A stretch of DNA of 64,000 nucleotides from Diorhabda sublineata (GCF_026230105.1 NC_079485.1:17408232-17472231), one strand, 5' to 3'. Shown: positions 27,174 through 38,174, counted from the stretch's first letter. The notes: generated from the letters alone by a model not told the origin. Numbers and translations are program-made.

Positions 27174-27176
<3 letters not shown>

Positions 27177-28140
27177 TGCATCTGAAATATATATAAATTT
27201 CATTTAAATATTTATTCTTCAATTTCTTAAAAATTCAAACCATGTATATAACATGCTTATGAATGTATAATATTGAAGTAGACTTACTTTCAATAGGTGT
27301 TCTCATAACACCGCACTAAGTCATGGCAAATGATTGAATAGTTGAATTTCACATCAACTATGTATGTTATAATTCATATAAGTAAGGTTAAAAATACGTA
27401 AAAATGTTTGAAATACGTAATTAAGGTTGATTGAATCATTAAATAATGCACATATGTTCATAAAATACTATGTGATATCAATCACTGGAACTTATATCTT
27501 AAGATACAAAACTACCCAGCTTTTTTCTCAATACCTCATTTAGAATCCTAAGAAAACCTGCCTAATCGATGGTTCGGGATATAAATATATATCAATTTTT
27601 TTAATTCAGTTATTTCCCGTTTTGGCGATAGGGGCAATTCCAATATATTTACATGTTTTTTGTCTGTATATCACATTATTGATAACATCCATTAACCATT
27701 CTATATGAAAACATTGCTTACTCGATATTTTTAGCTTACTAACATTGAGATTTGTCTCTTATGTTAACCTGAAATAGATACAATGTAAGTATCCGTGGTT
27801 TCAGCTTAGGTTCTTGTGTGGTAGATTAAAAAGATGAATAGAGGACGTTGTAGATATATGGTGGAATTGTGTTTGAAAGAGAAGTACAAGTCGATTATTA
27901 TAGATTAATAATCTATTACACACTTTATTAAAAAATTTTGCATCATTACCTACTACTTACTAAGCTATCCCGGATATTTATTTTGATATATTAGTACAAA
28001 TGACATTACAAAAATAAATAGAATCAACGAGTTTAGGGTTGAAACACAAAAAAGTGATATATTTTATTCAACTAGTGTATAATCTGTAGATGAGAGAATG
28101 ACAGAAAAATTAGACTTCTCATAACCAATTTCAAAAATAA

Positions 28141-28354
28141 ATGGAAATCGAAGATCCACTTTTGGGTGATTCTACAAATGATCCCGTGGCGAATGATACG
28201 CACTTAATGAAAGGTAAGAAAATGAATTTTTTATTAATAATATGGATATCATATAAAATAAAACATAACAAGAATTTAATGATCAAAAATGTGGTATAAC
28301 TTTCAGACAAAAAAATGCATAGCTGGGTTTCAGTTTGCTCGAATATTCCGAAAG
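28141..28354 (+). CDS. Candidate two-exon coding start in left palindrome arm
   Basis: Exon one, 28141-28213 (73 nt), opens with ATG directly after an in-frame TAA and encodes MEIEDPLLGDSTNDPVANDT plus HLMK. It ends AAAG|GTAAGA, a consensus donor. A 93-nt intron (28214-28306) ends ATAACTTTCAG. Exon two, 28307-28354 (48 nt), encodes 16 residues including HSWVSVCSNIPK and ends AAAG|GTAGGT, a second donor. Both introns are in phase 1, so exon two is symmetric and the frame stays open for 40 codons. I found no exon three, because the palindrome centre follows. The product is not recognised. No signal peptide is seen. It may be a captured gene fragment or chance splice signals; the mirrored copy argues for conserved content. 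Confidence 0.4.
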
Positions 28355-28480
28355 GTAGGTTATTACCAATTGATAAAATAAACTTAATTTGAGATTGGTT
28401 TTTGGGTGTGGAGCCCAAATGCCTATATTCAAAATCCAGCTAGGCGCTGTTTTATTATCAAAACTAATCTGAATTTTTTG

Positions 28481-28608
28481 TCTGAAAGTTATACACAAAC
28501 AAAATTTTGTAGTAATAGAAAATTTATTTTCTTACCTTTCATTAAGTGCGTGTCATTCGCCACGGGATCATTTGTAGAATCACCCAAAAGTGAATCTTCG
28601 ATTTCCAT
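28481..28608 (-). CDS. Mirrored candidate exon pair in right palindrome arm
   Basis: This is the minus-strand counterpart of the left-arm start. Exon one (28608-28536, 73 nt) differs from the left copy at two bases: one changes Pro6 to Ser, the other is silent. The donor is the same AAAG|GTAAGA. The intron (28535-28482) is only 54 nt, because about 40 nt present on the left are missing, and it ends in the same CTTTCAG. After the acceptor the right arm has about 30 extra bases and the frame closes at a TGA within some 20 codons, so this copy looks damaged. Convergent with the left-arm exon. Confidence 0.35.
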
Positions 28609-29313
28609 TTATTTTTGAAATTGGTTATGAGAAGTAAGAAATAAACTCGTTGATTCTATTTATTTTTGTAATGTCATTTGTACTAATATATCAAAATAAA
28701 TATCCGGGATAGCTTAGCAAGTAGTAGGTAATGATGCAAAATTTTTTAATCAAGTGTGTAATAGATTATTAATCTATAATAATCGACTTGTAATTCTCTT
28801 TCAAACACAATTCCACCATATATCTACAACGACCTCTATTCATCTTTTTAATCGACCACACACGAACCTAACCTGAAACCACGGATACTTACATTGAATC
28901 TATTTCAGGTTAACATAAGAGACAAATCTCAATGTAAGTAAGCTAAAAATAGATTTCCAGCAAAAATATCGAGTAAGCAATGTTTTCATATAGAATGGTT
29001 AATGGATGTTATCAATAATGTGATATACAGACAAAAAACATGTATATATATTGGAATTGCCCCTATCGCCAAAACGGGAAATGACTGAATTAAAAAAATT
29101 GATATATATTTATATCCCGAACCATCGATTAGGCAGGTTTTCTTAGGATTCTAAAAGAGGTATTGAGAAAAAAGCTGGATAGTTTTGTATGTTAAAATAC
29201 AAGTTCCAGTGATTGATATCACATAGTATTTTATGAACATATGTATGTGCATTATTTAATGATTCAATAAACCTTAATTACGTATTTCAAACATTTTTAC
29301 GTATTTTTAACCT

Positions 29314-29316
<3 letters not shown>

Positions 29317-29385
<69 letters not shown>
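29317..29385. repeat. (TA)n microsatellite
   Basis: Sixty-nine bases of AT alternation joining the palindrome to the MITE on its right. Confidence 0.95.
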
Positions 29386-29389
<4 letters not shown>

Positions 29390-29950
29390 TGAATTGTTAT
29401 TGATTTTAGATCTCTTCTGTTTTAAAATTAGTTTTCTTTGATAGTTTTTGAAAGAAAAATAAATTTTGACGTTTCGATTTTTGTTTAAGTCTTTATCAAA
29501 ATATGATATTGACACTGACAATTTGCTTATTAATATTGATCTATAGATCACCTTCATCATGAATATCAAAATAAGAATAGAATCAACTTAGAACTTTGAT
29601 CCAATAAGAAAAATTAGTTTTTCTTGGTTCTCACACCTCAAATCAGTAATCAATTAAATTATTTGTAGTTTTACTAGAATTTACAAAATAGAACTATAAA
29701 TTCCACTTGAAAAATTTAGATCTTTTTTATCATTTATAGCTTTTTCGTTCTTATGAAAGTGAACCATTTCTAAAAATTCCCTTTTTCGTGTAGATTCCGT
29801 TTCAAGAATTTTATAATCGTTATAATTGAATTTTTGGTTTTTTGATATATCTTGGTTCGTTAATGCAGTTCTATTTTTTTTATCGTATTGATGACCTCTT
29901 AGTCTATTTAAAACAGAAGAGATCTAAAATCAAGAACATTCAGATGCATT
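29386..29950 (+). mobile_element. MITE-like element with ~40-bp TIRs (family A, copy 1)
   Basis: The left end CATCTGAATTGTTATTGATT...CTCTTCTGTTTTAAAA (29386-29428) is the inverted complement, with few mismatches, of the right end (29907-29950). The inside is AT-rich and non-coding. A second, partial copy in reverse orientation is at 63350-63655. With no transposase, it is non-autonomous. The TA-rich flank suggests TA insertion, but a duplication cannot be proved beside a TA tract. Confidence 0.75.
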
Positions 29951-30020
29951 AATATATCAAAAGGTCTAAGAAATAAGAAATTATATGAATTGTAAAGAAG
30001 TCTTTGCTAGATATATTATG

Positions 30021-30287
30021 AGCGGTTTCTCATTGGGAACGTGGCAATGAAACACCAAAGTGGTCTAGCTTTAATATATTAGCCGAGATTTCGAATACTT
30101 ATGTATTCATCGTCTGGGAAATAATTAATTAAGATTTTCGGGGTTTTGATTTGTATTAATTCTTGTAAAAAATTTAAAATTTATAGAAAGATTCTATCAA
30201 CGTCAATTTGAATACTGAAATTTGAATTTAAATTTAAAAATTCAGTCCACTTTGGTGTTCCATTGCCCCGTTTCCAATAAGAAGCCG

Positions 30288-30289
<2 letters not shown>
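30021..30289. mobile_element. 269-bp MITE with ~45-bp TIRs (family B)
   Basis: The left end AGCGGTTTCTCATTGGGAAC...ACCAAAGTGG (30021-30063) and the right end CCACTTTGGT...AAGAAGCCGCT (30249-30289) are inverted copies with a handful of mismatches. Between them is AT-rich non-coding DNA. It sits against a (TA)n tract on the right. No coding capacity. Confidence 0.8.

Positions 30290-30353
<64 letters not shown>
30290..30353. repeat. (TA)n microsatellite
   Basis: Sixty-four bases of AT alternation, starting at the last base of the family B MITE. Confidence 0.95.
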
Positions 30354-30355
<2 letters not shown>

Positions 30356-30834
30356 CATCAGTGGTTATTTTATATAATGAAATTATTGATATTTATAATG
30401 TCATATTTATAATAACATCTTATTATATTAACACATACCACCTATTCATAGATTTCATTGACGTACATCATAACATTCCCTTCAATTCAAATTTAATAGA
30501 TCTCAATGACATTGAGAGATACTTGAATTTCAATTCCAAATTCATAATTATGTATTGAATAATTATATATATTTTTGTGTCGTCTTTCGCCACAACATCA
30601 GTAAAATGTGTAATTTCATCCTCTCTATTATGTATTTGTGTAATATTTCTTCGAATGTCGTAGTTTACGTCTATTTCGATTATTATGTAGCTTCTCTAAT
30701 TTCACATTTCAACACTTTCAACACTTGCATAAAATTCTTGTTTAGAAAAGAAACTTTCGGGTTACGTCTAATAACTCTTTTATGTGACTCTATTGTACCG
30801 GGTGATTCCTTTAAATAAGGATTTGTAAAAACTC
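30354..30834. other. No gene recognised
   Basis: Two overlapping-end plus-strand open frames (30361-30558 and 30555-30818) are AT-driven, rich in I, Y, F and N, without a recognisable domain. Confidence 0.35.
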
Positions 30835-30849
30835 GTATATATATATATG

Positions 30850-30908
<59 letters not shown>
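30835..30908. repeat. Interrupted (TA)n microsatellite
   Basis: AT alternation broken by two TATG variants about 20 bases apart. Confidence 0.9.
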
Positions 30909-30910
<2 letters not shown>

Positions 30911-32339
30911 ATTTGTGTCGTTTATTCATATTTCTATAAATCTGCGAAATAAGTTTGTTATTAAAAAATTAGTCAGTTATGAAAACTATGAATACAAATT
31001 AACAAAATGAATATTCCCAATTATATGAAAAAATCCTTCTTATAATTGAATTTGTATTTGAATTGAATTGTAGACGCAATAGTAAAAAGAATTCTCTAGA
31101 ATTTTCTTATGAAAGTATCAAGAAAGTCGACAGTTTCAAACTCAGATCACAACAAAAAAGAAATATACACGTAATTGCCATTTAAAACTTATTCTAGTTG
31201 ATAATCCTTTTTAGGCTGCTTTTATTGAATTAATTAGTGACCTCAGGCTCACTGTTATAAATTCAGAACGTGATTGCTTATGGGTCTTTCCTGTAACAAA
31301 ATTTTCTCAGCCCACTTTTCCGAGATATCACCCTTGAAAGGTTATCACTAAAATTGAGTTATTATTTTTTTTCTAGAATTTTAATAGAGCTAGAAACTTG
31401 ATATCACGTAATTTCCGTGTACTCACAAAACACTAACCATGTGTATTTTTCCAATTACATTATACGGAGGTGAAATTAGAAATCTTTACTTTATATCATA
31501 TCAAAACTTTTTTTCAAGATGAACTTTCATGAAATAAAATTATCTAGCTCAAAATCCTTGTTTTATTAAAAATATTTTTTATTCTCAAATTCGTTGGCCA
31601 AAACTAATAGCTGCAGAGAAAAAGTAGCCTACGTCAATTGGTTGTCTCACACGTTGAAAAATTTGAGATATATTTCATATGGTGTCACACGCTATTTAAA
31701 TATGGTGGGTTATGTTTCATCTAAATGTAACCTAGCAATCCGACTGAAGTGTACTGTTTTATCCAATATTGAATGCGACGCCTTCAAGTAGTTGTAGTCC
31801 AATTAATCCCCTACAATACCAATTCATACGTTCACTGTTCTATAATCTAATGGGGATTCTCGTCTACCCATATGTGATATCTTGAAAAAGGGTGAGCTGA
31901 TGAAGCTTTGTTATAAGACTCAACTTAATTTCCTACGAGAAATTACGTCCTGAATTTTGTCGTATGAATTTAGAAACACCCTGCGTATTTAATATAGTTG
32001 CGCAGTGAAATAATTTACATCTCACTGTTGTCATATCGGGATTCAGTTGATAATTAAAATTTTAATAGTTCCAATATTTTTCTATTACAGTGGAATTCAT
32101 ATCTTAGTTATTTATTCTATCTCTTTTTTTGGTAGTACGTACTCACTATATGTTGTGTTTTAGTTCTCGAATATTCTGAGCCATTCGATAGTTTCAAATT
32201 GTTCAATCATAGAATGGTGATAGGTTTGACCAACTACCATCCTGGGAAAATTACGCGGTTTTGCATACACTAAACGTCCGAGAAGTTTGATATTACATGC
32301 TAAGCTAAAAGATCGAAGATAACTAAATTACGATGAAAC
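30909..32339. other. No gene recognised; possible transposon tip at 31968-31985
   Basis: AAACACCCTGCG near 31972 (complement CGCAGGGTGTTT) has the CAGGGTGTTT look of insect DNA-transposon ends. Just inside it is the quasi-palindrome AATTTCCTACGAGAAATT. No convincing inverted partner was found. Confidence 0.35.
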
Positions 32340-32470
32340 AGAGAAATGATTTATTGTCAAAAAATTGTTACAAATTGTAGACAAAAGCTGTTAGAAACTG
32401 AAAAGCAAATATAAAAATAACCAAAAAAAGATAAAACACATAAAATAAAATTTCAATATACAGAATAAAA
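32340..32470 (-). repeat. 3' tail of the CR1/Jockey-like LINE, copy 3
   Basis: This block matches 3685-3800 in the same orientation (shared TTTATTGTCAAAA, then TAAAATAAAAT, then AATATA..AGTATG-like ends). It is therefore a separate, strongly 5'-truncated copy of the LINE tail whose coding parts are at 3.9-4.45 kb and 25.3-26.2 kb. Confidence 0.55.
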
Positions 32471-32752
32471 CTAAATTATAGGTAACGATTGGTAAATAAG
32501 TCGTATATAAGTCCATAGCAAAAATTCAAGCAGTATGCAATATTATTATTATTAGAATAGGAGTCGCAAAGTACAATTCAAAGTTCTACGGAAGCGTTAT
32601 TTTATTCTATTCTAATAAATAACAACAAGTAATGATACTGATACAATGATAAGTTAAGATGAAACTAAGAAGACAAAATTCGAAATAAATAAATTATATT
32701 GGATATATACCATTACAAGGCGTGTTATCGTAGCCTTTCAAAACAAATAGAA

Positions 32753-32836
32753 TATATAAAAGGGGATATTCTACACTAGCAGTCAGGATGGCGACTCAGT
32801 CGATTGTGATTTTGCAGGCTTTTGTAGGTAGTTAAC
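32753..32836 (+). promoter_or_regulatory. Core-promoter-like TATA plus initiator before a short open exon
   Basis: TATATAAAAGGGG (TATAAA at 32755) is followed 30 bp later by an initiator-like TCAG with its A at 32785, the canonical spacing. ATGGCGACTCAG starts only 3 nt later (32788) and reads MATQSIVILQAFV before a GTAG|GTAGTT donor-like site (32827) or, unspliced, a stop two codons on. It could be a real gene's first exon or the promoter of a decayed LTR element; no partner LTR was found. Confidence 0.3.
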
Positions 32837-34450
32837 TTCTAATAGAACATCCGAATAACGTTAAAGAAGTATTTATATGTTTTTACCGCAATTATGTGAC
32901 TAATATCAGTCTGAACCAATAGGAGTACTTCTGTTTATTATTATATACGACAGAGAAAATTATTTTTATAACCATTGTTGTATGATCTAATTGCGGTAAG
33001 AGAGTAAAGCGTTTTTGGATGTATCCATTGTTTTTTTGCGTTATCTAAGATTATATGAAAAAAATTGCAATTAGTAATAGTGTATGTGTGTGTGTTGATG
33101 ATGCAACAAAATCAATATTTAATCATCAATAATAACCCATTCATGTTGTTAATTATTTTTATCATTATCGCGATCAAGTAGAATAATGTAAGCAGCTTCA
33201 AATAATAACGATTATGACTTTATGCGGTTAGAGTCAATGTTTTTGTCATCATTTAACTTTTAATTCTAATTTGTATGTGTAGAAGTTGTAGTAGTGGTAA
33301 TTCCACAAATATTTTTTTCTATTTTACCATCAATATTAGTAGAGTATATGTGCGCACCGGTCTGCGAGTGAAGGTGTATTGTTTTTAGAAAGAGAGGGAG
33401 TTGCCATTTTGCAGTGTAATACACACGTCAGGTGATGGTTCGGATATGTAACATCTATTTTGTCATTGCTTTTTCTCTAAATATGCCTTAAATGGTCACG
33501 TGACCACACCTCGTATATATTTTGGACTCCGTATAAATAAAGAATTCTTATGGAGTTGATGACTTATCGCCTCTGCTGGCCGCACCAATTCGGTATATGC
33601 TTTTTTGGCATTAATAATTTTTCGATATACCATGAAAATATGTCCCGTTCATTCCCCTCAACGACGAAGAGTCGCTTTTTGACGTCGATAATTTTTTATA
33701 CCGCGTATAATATGTATACGTTACGTATGCACCTTGTATAATACGTGCCTTACCCGTATATCCTTTGAATCTAATGTATGACTATTTTGTGAAATGAGTT
33801 TCTGAGATGACGCATATATTAATTTTTTTTATCTCTAGTATGGCATGCAGCTCTAGGATTCTCATTTGAAAGCCGCCATTTGATATCGTTTTTGGTTTCC
33901 AGTTCCATTTCCCCATTCCAATCCAAATTTTTTATTTTCTCCAGTATGTGCTGAAGGGTTTCTCCTATGTCTGAATTGCTTTTATTCTCTTGTACCTGGC
34001 TACAGGTCCTATTCCCATTTTCAGGTTGATTTGTATTCCGATCCACTTTTCCTCATTTCTTTCATGGTTGTTGTGTGTGCTTTTAATCATTATTCATTAA
34101 TTATAAATTATTGCCTATTTCGTAAATAAATGGTTGTTTAAATACAAAATTCATTTATATTGTCTTAGTCGAGCACAGTATATGGTAACCTCCTTCTATA
34201 TAAGTTTACAGCACAGATTATACCTACCTATAACACAATTTAATTTGGTATATTACAATCGGTGTTAAGTAATCCTATAGTAAAACACTGTAATAAGATA
34301 TAAAATGTCTAGAATTTGACAATCACTGATCATAGTAACTACGTTGAAATTATAATTTTTCAATCGTCTTAATGAGGTAAATGAATAAAAGATGAATATT
34401 TGTGTGGTGTGCCTTATCTTTAAATAGAACAGTAATTTGTATTCTACTAG
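32837..34450. other. No gene recognised; short inverted repeats
   Basis: It holds a perfect 12-bp inverted pair TTACCGCAATTA (32883-32894 and 32988-32999), a short (GT)n at about 33082-33095, and an E-box palindrome listed separately. The open frame 33550-33741 is unremarkable. Confidence 0.35.
33493..33506. promoter_or_regulatory. Perfect 14-bp E-box palindrome
   Basis: TGGTCACGTGACCA contains GTCACGTGAC, the site preferred by bHLH-zip factors of the USF/MITF/TFEB group. A TATAAATAA string follows at 33532. Whether it drives anything is unknown; the next open frame has no recognisable product. Confidence 0.35.
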
Positions 34451-34508
34451 TGGTAATACTTATTAATAACATCTTTGGCATTGGGTAAGTTAATAACTTC
34501 ATATTAAT

Positions 34509-35608
34509 ATGACTGACGAGTCAGACGGGGGAGGGCCCCCATCTCAACATGAGCCTCCTGACAAAATGGACATTGATGTAAACAAGTACAATTTAAGTAA
34601 TAATTATTCTTCAACCGATATCGGATGTTATTGTTGAACCCACAGAAACCAGTATTCGTATTTCGGTAGTTAAGGTAGGTCATTATCTTTTTAAGGAAAA
34701 AAAATTTAAAAAAGATATAGTAGATATCAAGCTAATCGGCTAATCGGTGAAAATTATTTTTAAAAACTACCAAACTGCAAATTTAATTATAGATCACGAA
34801 ATAATGAAAGGCAACAAATTGATAGCTTATATTCCTATCTTCAATCACAAAAAAGTCGTGATTAGGGAAGTTGATACATTTTTAAATGAAAAATATATCT
34901 TACAAACTTAGAAAATTTTGAAAGCGAAAAAAAAGTCATAGACGTTAGAAGAATGAAGCTCAAAATTATTGATTCCGATAGAGAGATAGAGTACGTACCC
35001 AGACATATGTTGATTGTCACATTTTTAGGAAATAATTTACTTAGTTTTGTCAAAATTGATTTATTTCGGTTTATAGTAGGACCATATGTTTATCCTGTAG
35101 TAAAGTGTTACAAATGCCTTCGCTATGAACATACTAAGAAATTATGCAAAAGTATAACTGAGAAGTATATAAAATGTGGACAAATACATGATGTTGAAGA
35201 TGGTAGAGAATGTAAAAGTGAAGAATTTTGTATATACTGCAAACAAAACGGTCACAAATCTGTGTCAAAAGAAGATACTAATTACCAACCAACTAAATAT
35301 TAAAAAACCCAACCTCCCAAAAAACGCAAAGCTATTTCTCCCCTTCTAGTTAACAAACCTCCTACCTTCAAATCCCAAACTACAAATAGCAACTCTGTCT
35401 TGCCTCGCCCCCATAAGGATGATTTTCAAATATTCAAAGAAAAGCTAGAAACCGAAATCTTACATGAAATTCCGTTCATGTTTGAAAAAATTATAAAAAA
35501 TTTCATTTAACTATTACAAACTGGGATATTTTTCAAGAAACACAAAAAGAGATTAAAACTATTATAAACTCTTCACCTGACCTTAACGATGATGAATTAG
35601 AACCTTAA
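34509..35608 (+). pseudogene. I-clade LINE ORF1 (gag-like, zinc knuckles), broken
   Basis: ORF1 starts MTDESDGGGPPSQHEPPDK at 34509, then loses frame repeatedly. Its best part, 34953-35303, carries a zinc-knuckle series: CYKCLRYEHTKKLC, then KCGQIHDVEDGREC, then CIYCKQNGHKS, typical of the nucleic-acid-binding gag-like protein of I/Jockey LINEs. Some Cys/His positions look altered. The C-terminal end (PDLNDDELEP, stop at 35606-35608) runs right up to the start of ORF2, the usual tight spacing. Confidence 0.8.
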
Positions 35609-37522
35609 GTATAATACAATGGAATTGTGATTCAATATTAAAAAATAAATCTAGCCTCTTAAACTTTACACATTAACAGGACTGATGGATTTGGTGGTGT
35701 TGGTATTCTCGTCCGAGACTACTTGTCCTTTTCGGAAATAGTGCTCCATAAAAACTTCAATTCTAAAATAGAAATTTGTGGTGTATACTTAAATAATCTC
35801 ATTCTATCTGTACTTTGTGTTTATAAGCCTCCTAAAATACAAGCGACTCCAAAAGACTGGAAACATATTTTCTTCCAGATTCAGGGTGATATTATTGTAT
35901 GTGGTGATTTCAACTGTCATAATAGTTATTGAAGATCTTCACTCAATAATACAGGTAAAGGTAAAACATTAATAGACGCTATAAATGAAACAAATCAAAT
36001 TATCTTGAACGATGGCTCGCCAACAAAAGTTGGTAGGCCAAACGAACGACCTTCGCCAATAGACCTCACACTAGTTTCATCAAGTCTGATAGGTTACACA
36101 GAACGTATTAGATGATACATTAGGTTCTGATAATTTTCCTATTCACATCTCGATATCTCGACTATATGTTCCATCACCTATATTACCATCAAAAAAATGG
36201 GTAGAGTTCTCTGCTGATTGGGAGTGTTTCCAATAATACATAGTAAACGACATTCAAAGTAACGATATAAACTCGTTAGAGTCTTTAATAGAAATAATAA
36301 ACAAAGCAGCATCCAAATCTATGAAATGTCATACTGGCGGTTTTAGAAAAGTGTTAAAACCCGTGTGGTGGGACAATGATTGTGCTCAAACTATAAATAA
36401 ACGGCAAAACGCTTATCAAATGTACAAAACAACTGCAAACTTAGAGAATTATCTTTTATGTAAAAATATGCTAGCTAGAAGCAAACTATTATTCAAACAA
36501 AAGCAACAGGAATGTTGAAAAAAATTTGTCAGCAGTTTAAACAAAAACACTCCGACCGCAAAAATTTGGGAATTTGTAAAAAAAATCAAACAAAAACTCA
36601 GCTATTAAAAAACAGCCAATACCAGAAAGCCTCATAAGCCAAATGTTTGACAATATCTTCCCAAGTTTTATTCCAAATACAGTGAAAGAACCAACTGAGA
36701 GCCCTAGCAATCATCCCATCGATAAACCCTTTAATATCTTAGAATTGAATATTGCAATCAAATCCACAGGATCTACAGCTCCCGGTAATGATAATATAAC
36801 ATATGATATTATCAGAAATATGCCTTTACCTGCGAAAAAAAATTTGACTACAAAGTTTCAACGATTGGTGGGTGAAAGGTAATAAGTACCTTGAACAGCT
36901 GAAACAAGGAACCATCTGTCTTACATTAAAACCACAAAAGGACCGAAATTTATTTACTTCTTATCGACCTATATCTCTAATGTCCTGTATAACAAAAACT
37001 TTTGAAAGGATGATAAAAACAAGGCTGGAGTGGCACTTGGAACAAAATTTAATTTTTCCCCGCACACAGTACAGATTTAGGAGGGGATATGGCACATTGG
37101 ATGCAATAACTAACTTAGTAAACGATATACACATCACATTTTTCAAAAACAAATATCTTGTCTACTTATTTCTAGATATGAAAGGTGCTTATGATTGCGT
37201 AGATATCAATTTACTCAAAAATAAAATAGTAGACAATGGTTTTAGTGAAAGGACGCTCAGAGTATAACACAACTATATTATTCGCGCACACTTTACATAA
37301 AGGATCATAAAAATGTTTTACACGAACCCAGAATTGTTTATCGCGGACTGCCCCAGGGATCTATATTGAGTCCTCTATTATTTAGTATATATTCTGCCGA
37401 TTTACATACACGTTTTTCAAAAACAATAAGATGCATACACTATGCAGATGATCTGTATATACTCCATCCAGGATACATATGCCGATTGTCTTAAGATCTT
37501 GGAATATATGATGCAATCTGTA

Positions 37523-37531
37523 GTAAAATGG
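37523..37531 (+). repeat. Target-site duplication, left (foldback element)
   Basis: GTAAAATGG. The right partner is GTAAAGTGG at 39410-39418 (8 of 9 match). With the element and one copy removed, the host LINE reading frame continues without a gap. Confidence 0.8.
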
Positions 37532-37990
37532 TGTCCCCCCGTCCCAGCCCGCAAAATTATTGCAAAGAAAAAAAAATATCCGCCGATAGATTTTCAATTG
37601 CCCAACCCATTTATATTATCTAATTAATTTGCCCAGTGTTATCTTTCGCAAAAAAAATAATAATGATGGTCATTTTTTTTTGATGATTCTAACTTCTCTG
37701 CCTCCTTTATTTAACGGTAATTGTAAGTTATCGAAGTTGTAAACAATTGCCCCCGAGCTCAACTAATTTGCCCCATTCACTAATATCATAAAAATTGATG
37801 AGTTTTTTTTAATCATCAAAAAACATAGCAAACAAGTCAATTAACTCTGTGCTCTCCGCAGTTCCGCGTACTGCGCATGCGCAGCAAAATAAAGGAGCTA
37901 TCGCAATGTAAATATTGAATTCATAATGGTGCAGTATTAGGTTTATGGTAGTCAATATTATTAAAATTGTCTCTACGTAAACAGTTAAAG
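37532..37990 (+). repeat. Left TIR of the foldback element
   Basis: 459 bp. It carries four spaced AATTGCCC or AATTTGCCC motifs (37596, 37626, 37745, 37765), a candidate set of transposase-binding repeats, and a TGCGCATGCGCA palindrome at 37872-37883. Confidence 0.9.
37872..37883. promoter_or_regulatory. NRF-1/EWG-type palindrome in left TIR
   Basis: TGCGCATGCGCA is a perfect match to the site bound by NRF-1 and its insect homologue Erect wing. It lies about 290 bp upstream of the transposase-like frame, and the mirrored copy is in the other TIR (39029-39040). It may serve as promoter element; this is inferred from the motif only. Confidence 0.5.
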
Positions 37991-38174
37991 ATGCAAATGA
38001 AAATGTGATTGAACAATTCAAAGGATACTATATTTTCATGTAAGTTAAATATCGCAAAATATTTCTGAACTCTTAATAATTTCTGTCATTTTGTTACAGA
38101 GAAGATTTAAACGATTAAACAAATTATATTAGGTAATTTCTATATGCTGGACAATTAAACCATTAAGTTTGAAG

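Larger units (their letters stand above)
27383..29316. repeat. ~1.9-kb imperfect palindrome (two ~0.95-kb inverted arms)
   Basis: The left arm starts GTAAGGTTAAAAATACG at 27383 and the right arm ends with its complement at 29316. Long blocks pair almost base for base, for example 27540-27800 with 28900-29150, and 27900-28045 with 28645-28800. Pairing continues inward through 28122-28330 against 28430-28630, with indels of about 30-40 bases. The unpaired centre is about 28335-28430. A (TA)n tract abuts the right end. Inside each arm is a mirrored candidate exon. No transposase is encoded, and I cannot tell a foldback element from a local inverted duplication. Confidence 0.9.

Noticed and set aside
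28131..28618. Two open frames sharing KFIFLPFIKCVSFATG
   Set aside because: They are antisense to the mirrored ATG exons; the shared peptide simply shows that the arms are inverted copies.
29297..29569. 90-codon minus-strand frame ending in a YIYIYI run
   Set aside because: It is driven by the (TA)n tract and the family A MITE; no independent coding evidence.
30797..31985. CCGGGTGATTCC and AAACACCCTGCG as a transposon TIR pair
   Set aside because: Similarity stops after about 10 bases, and no target duplication is visible.
32883..32999. Perfect 12-bp inverted repeat TTACCGCAATTA as MITE ends
   Set aside because: No target duplication, no longer TIR, and the arms are too short to distinguish from chance.
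33819..34046. 75-codon minus-strand frame with a hydrophilic product
   Set aside because: No ATG start, no family motif, and no splice or promoter support. Possibly a real exon, but unsupported.
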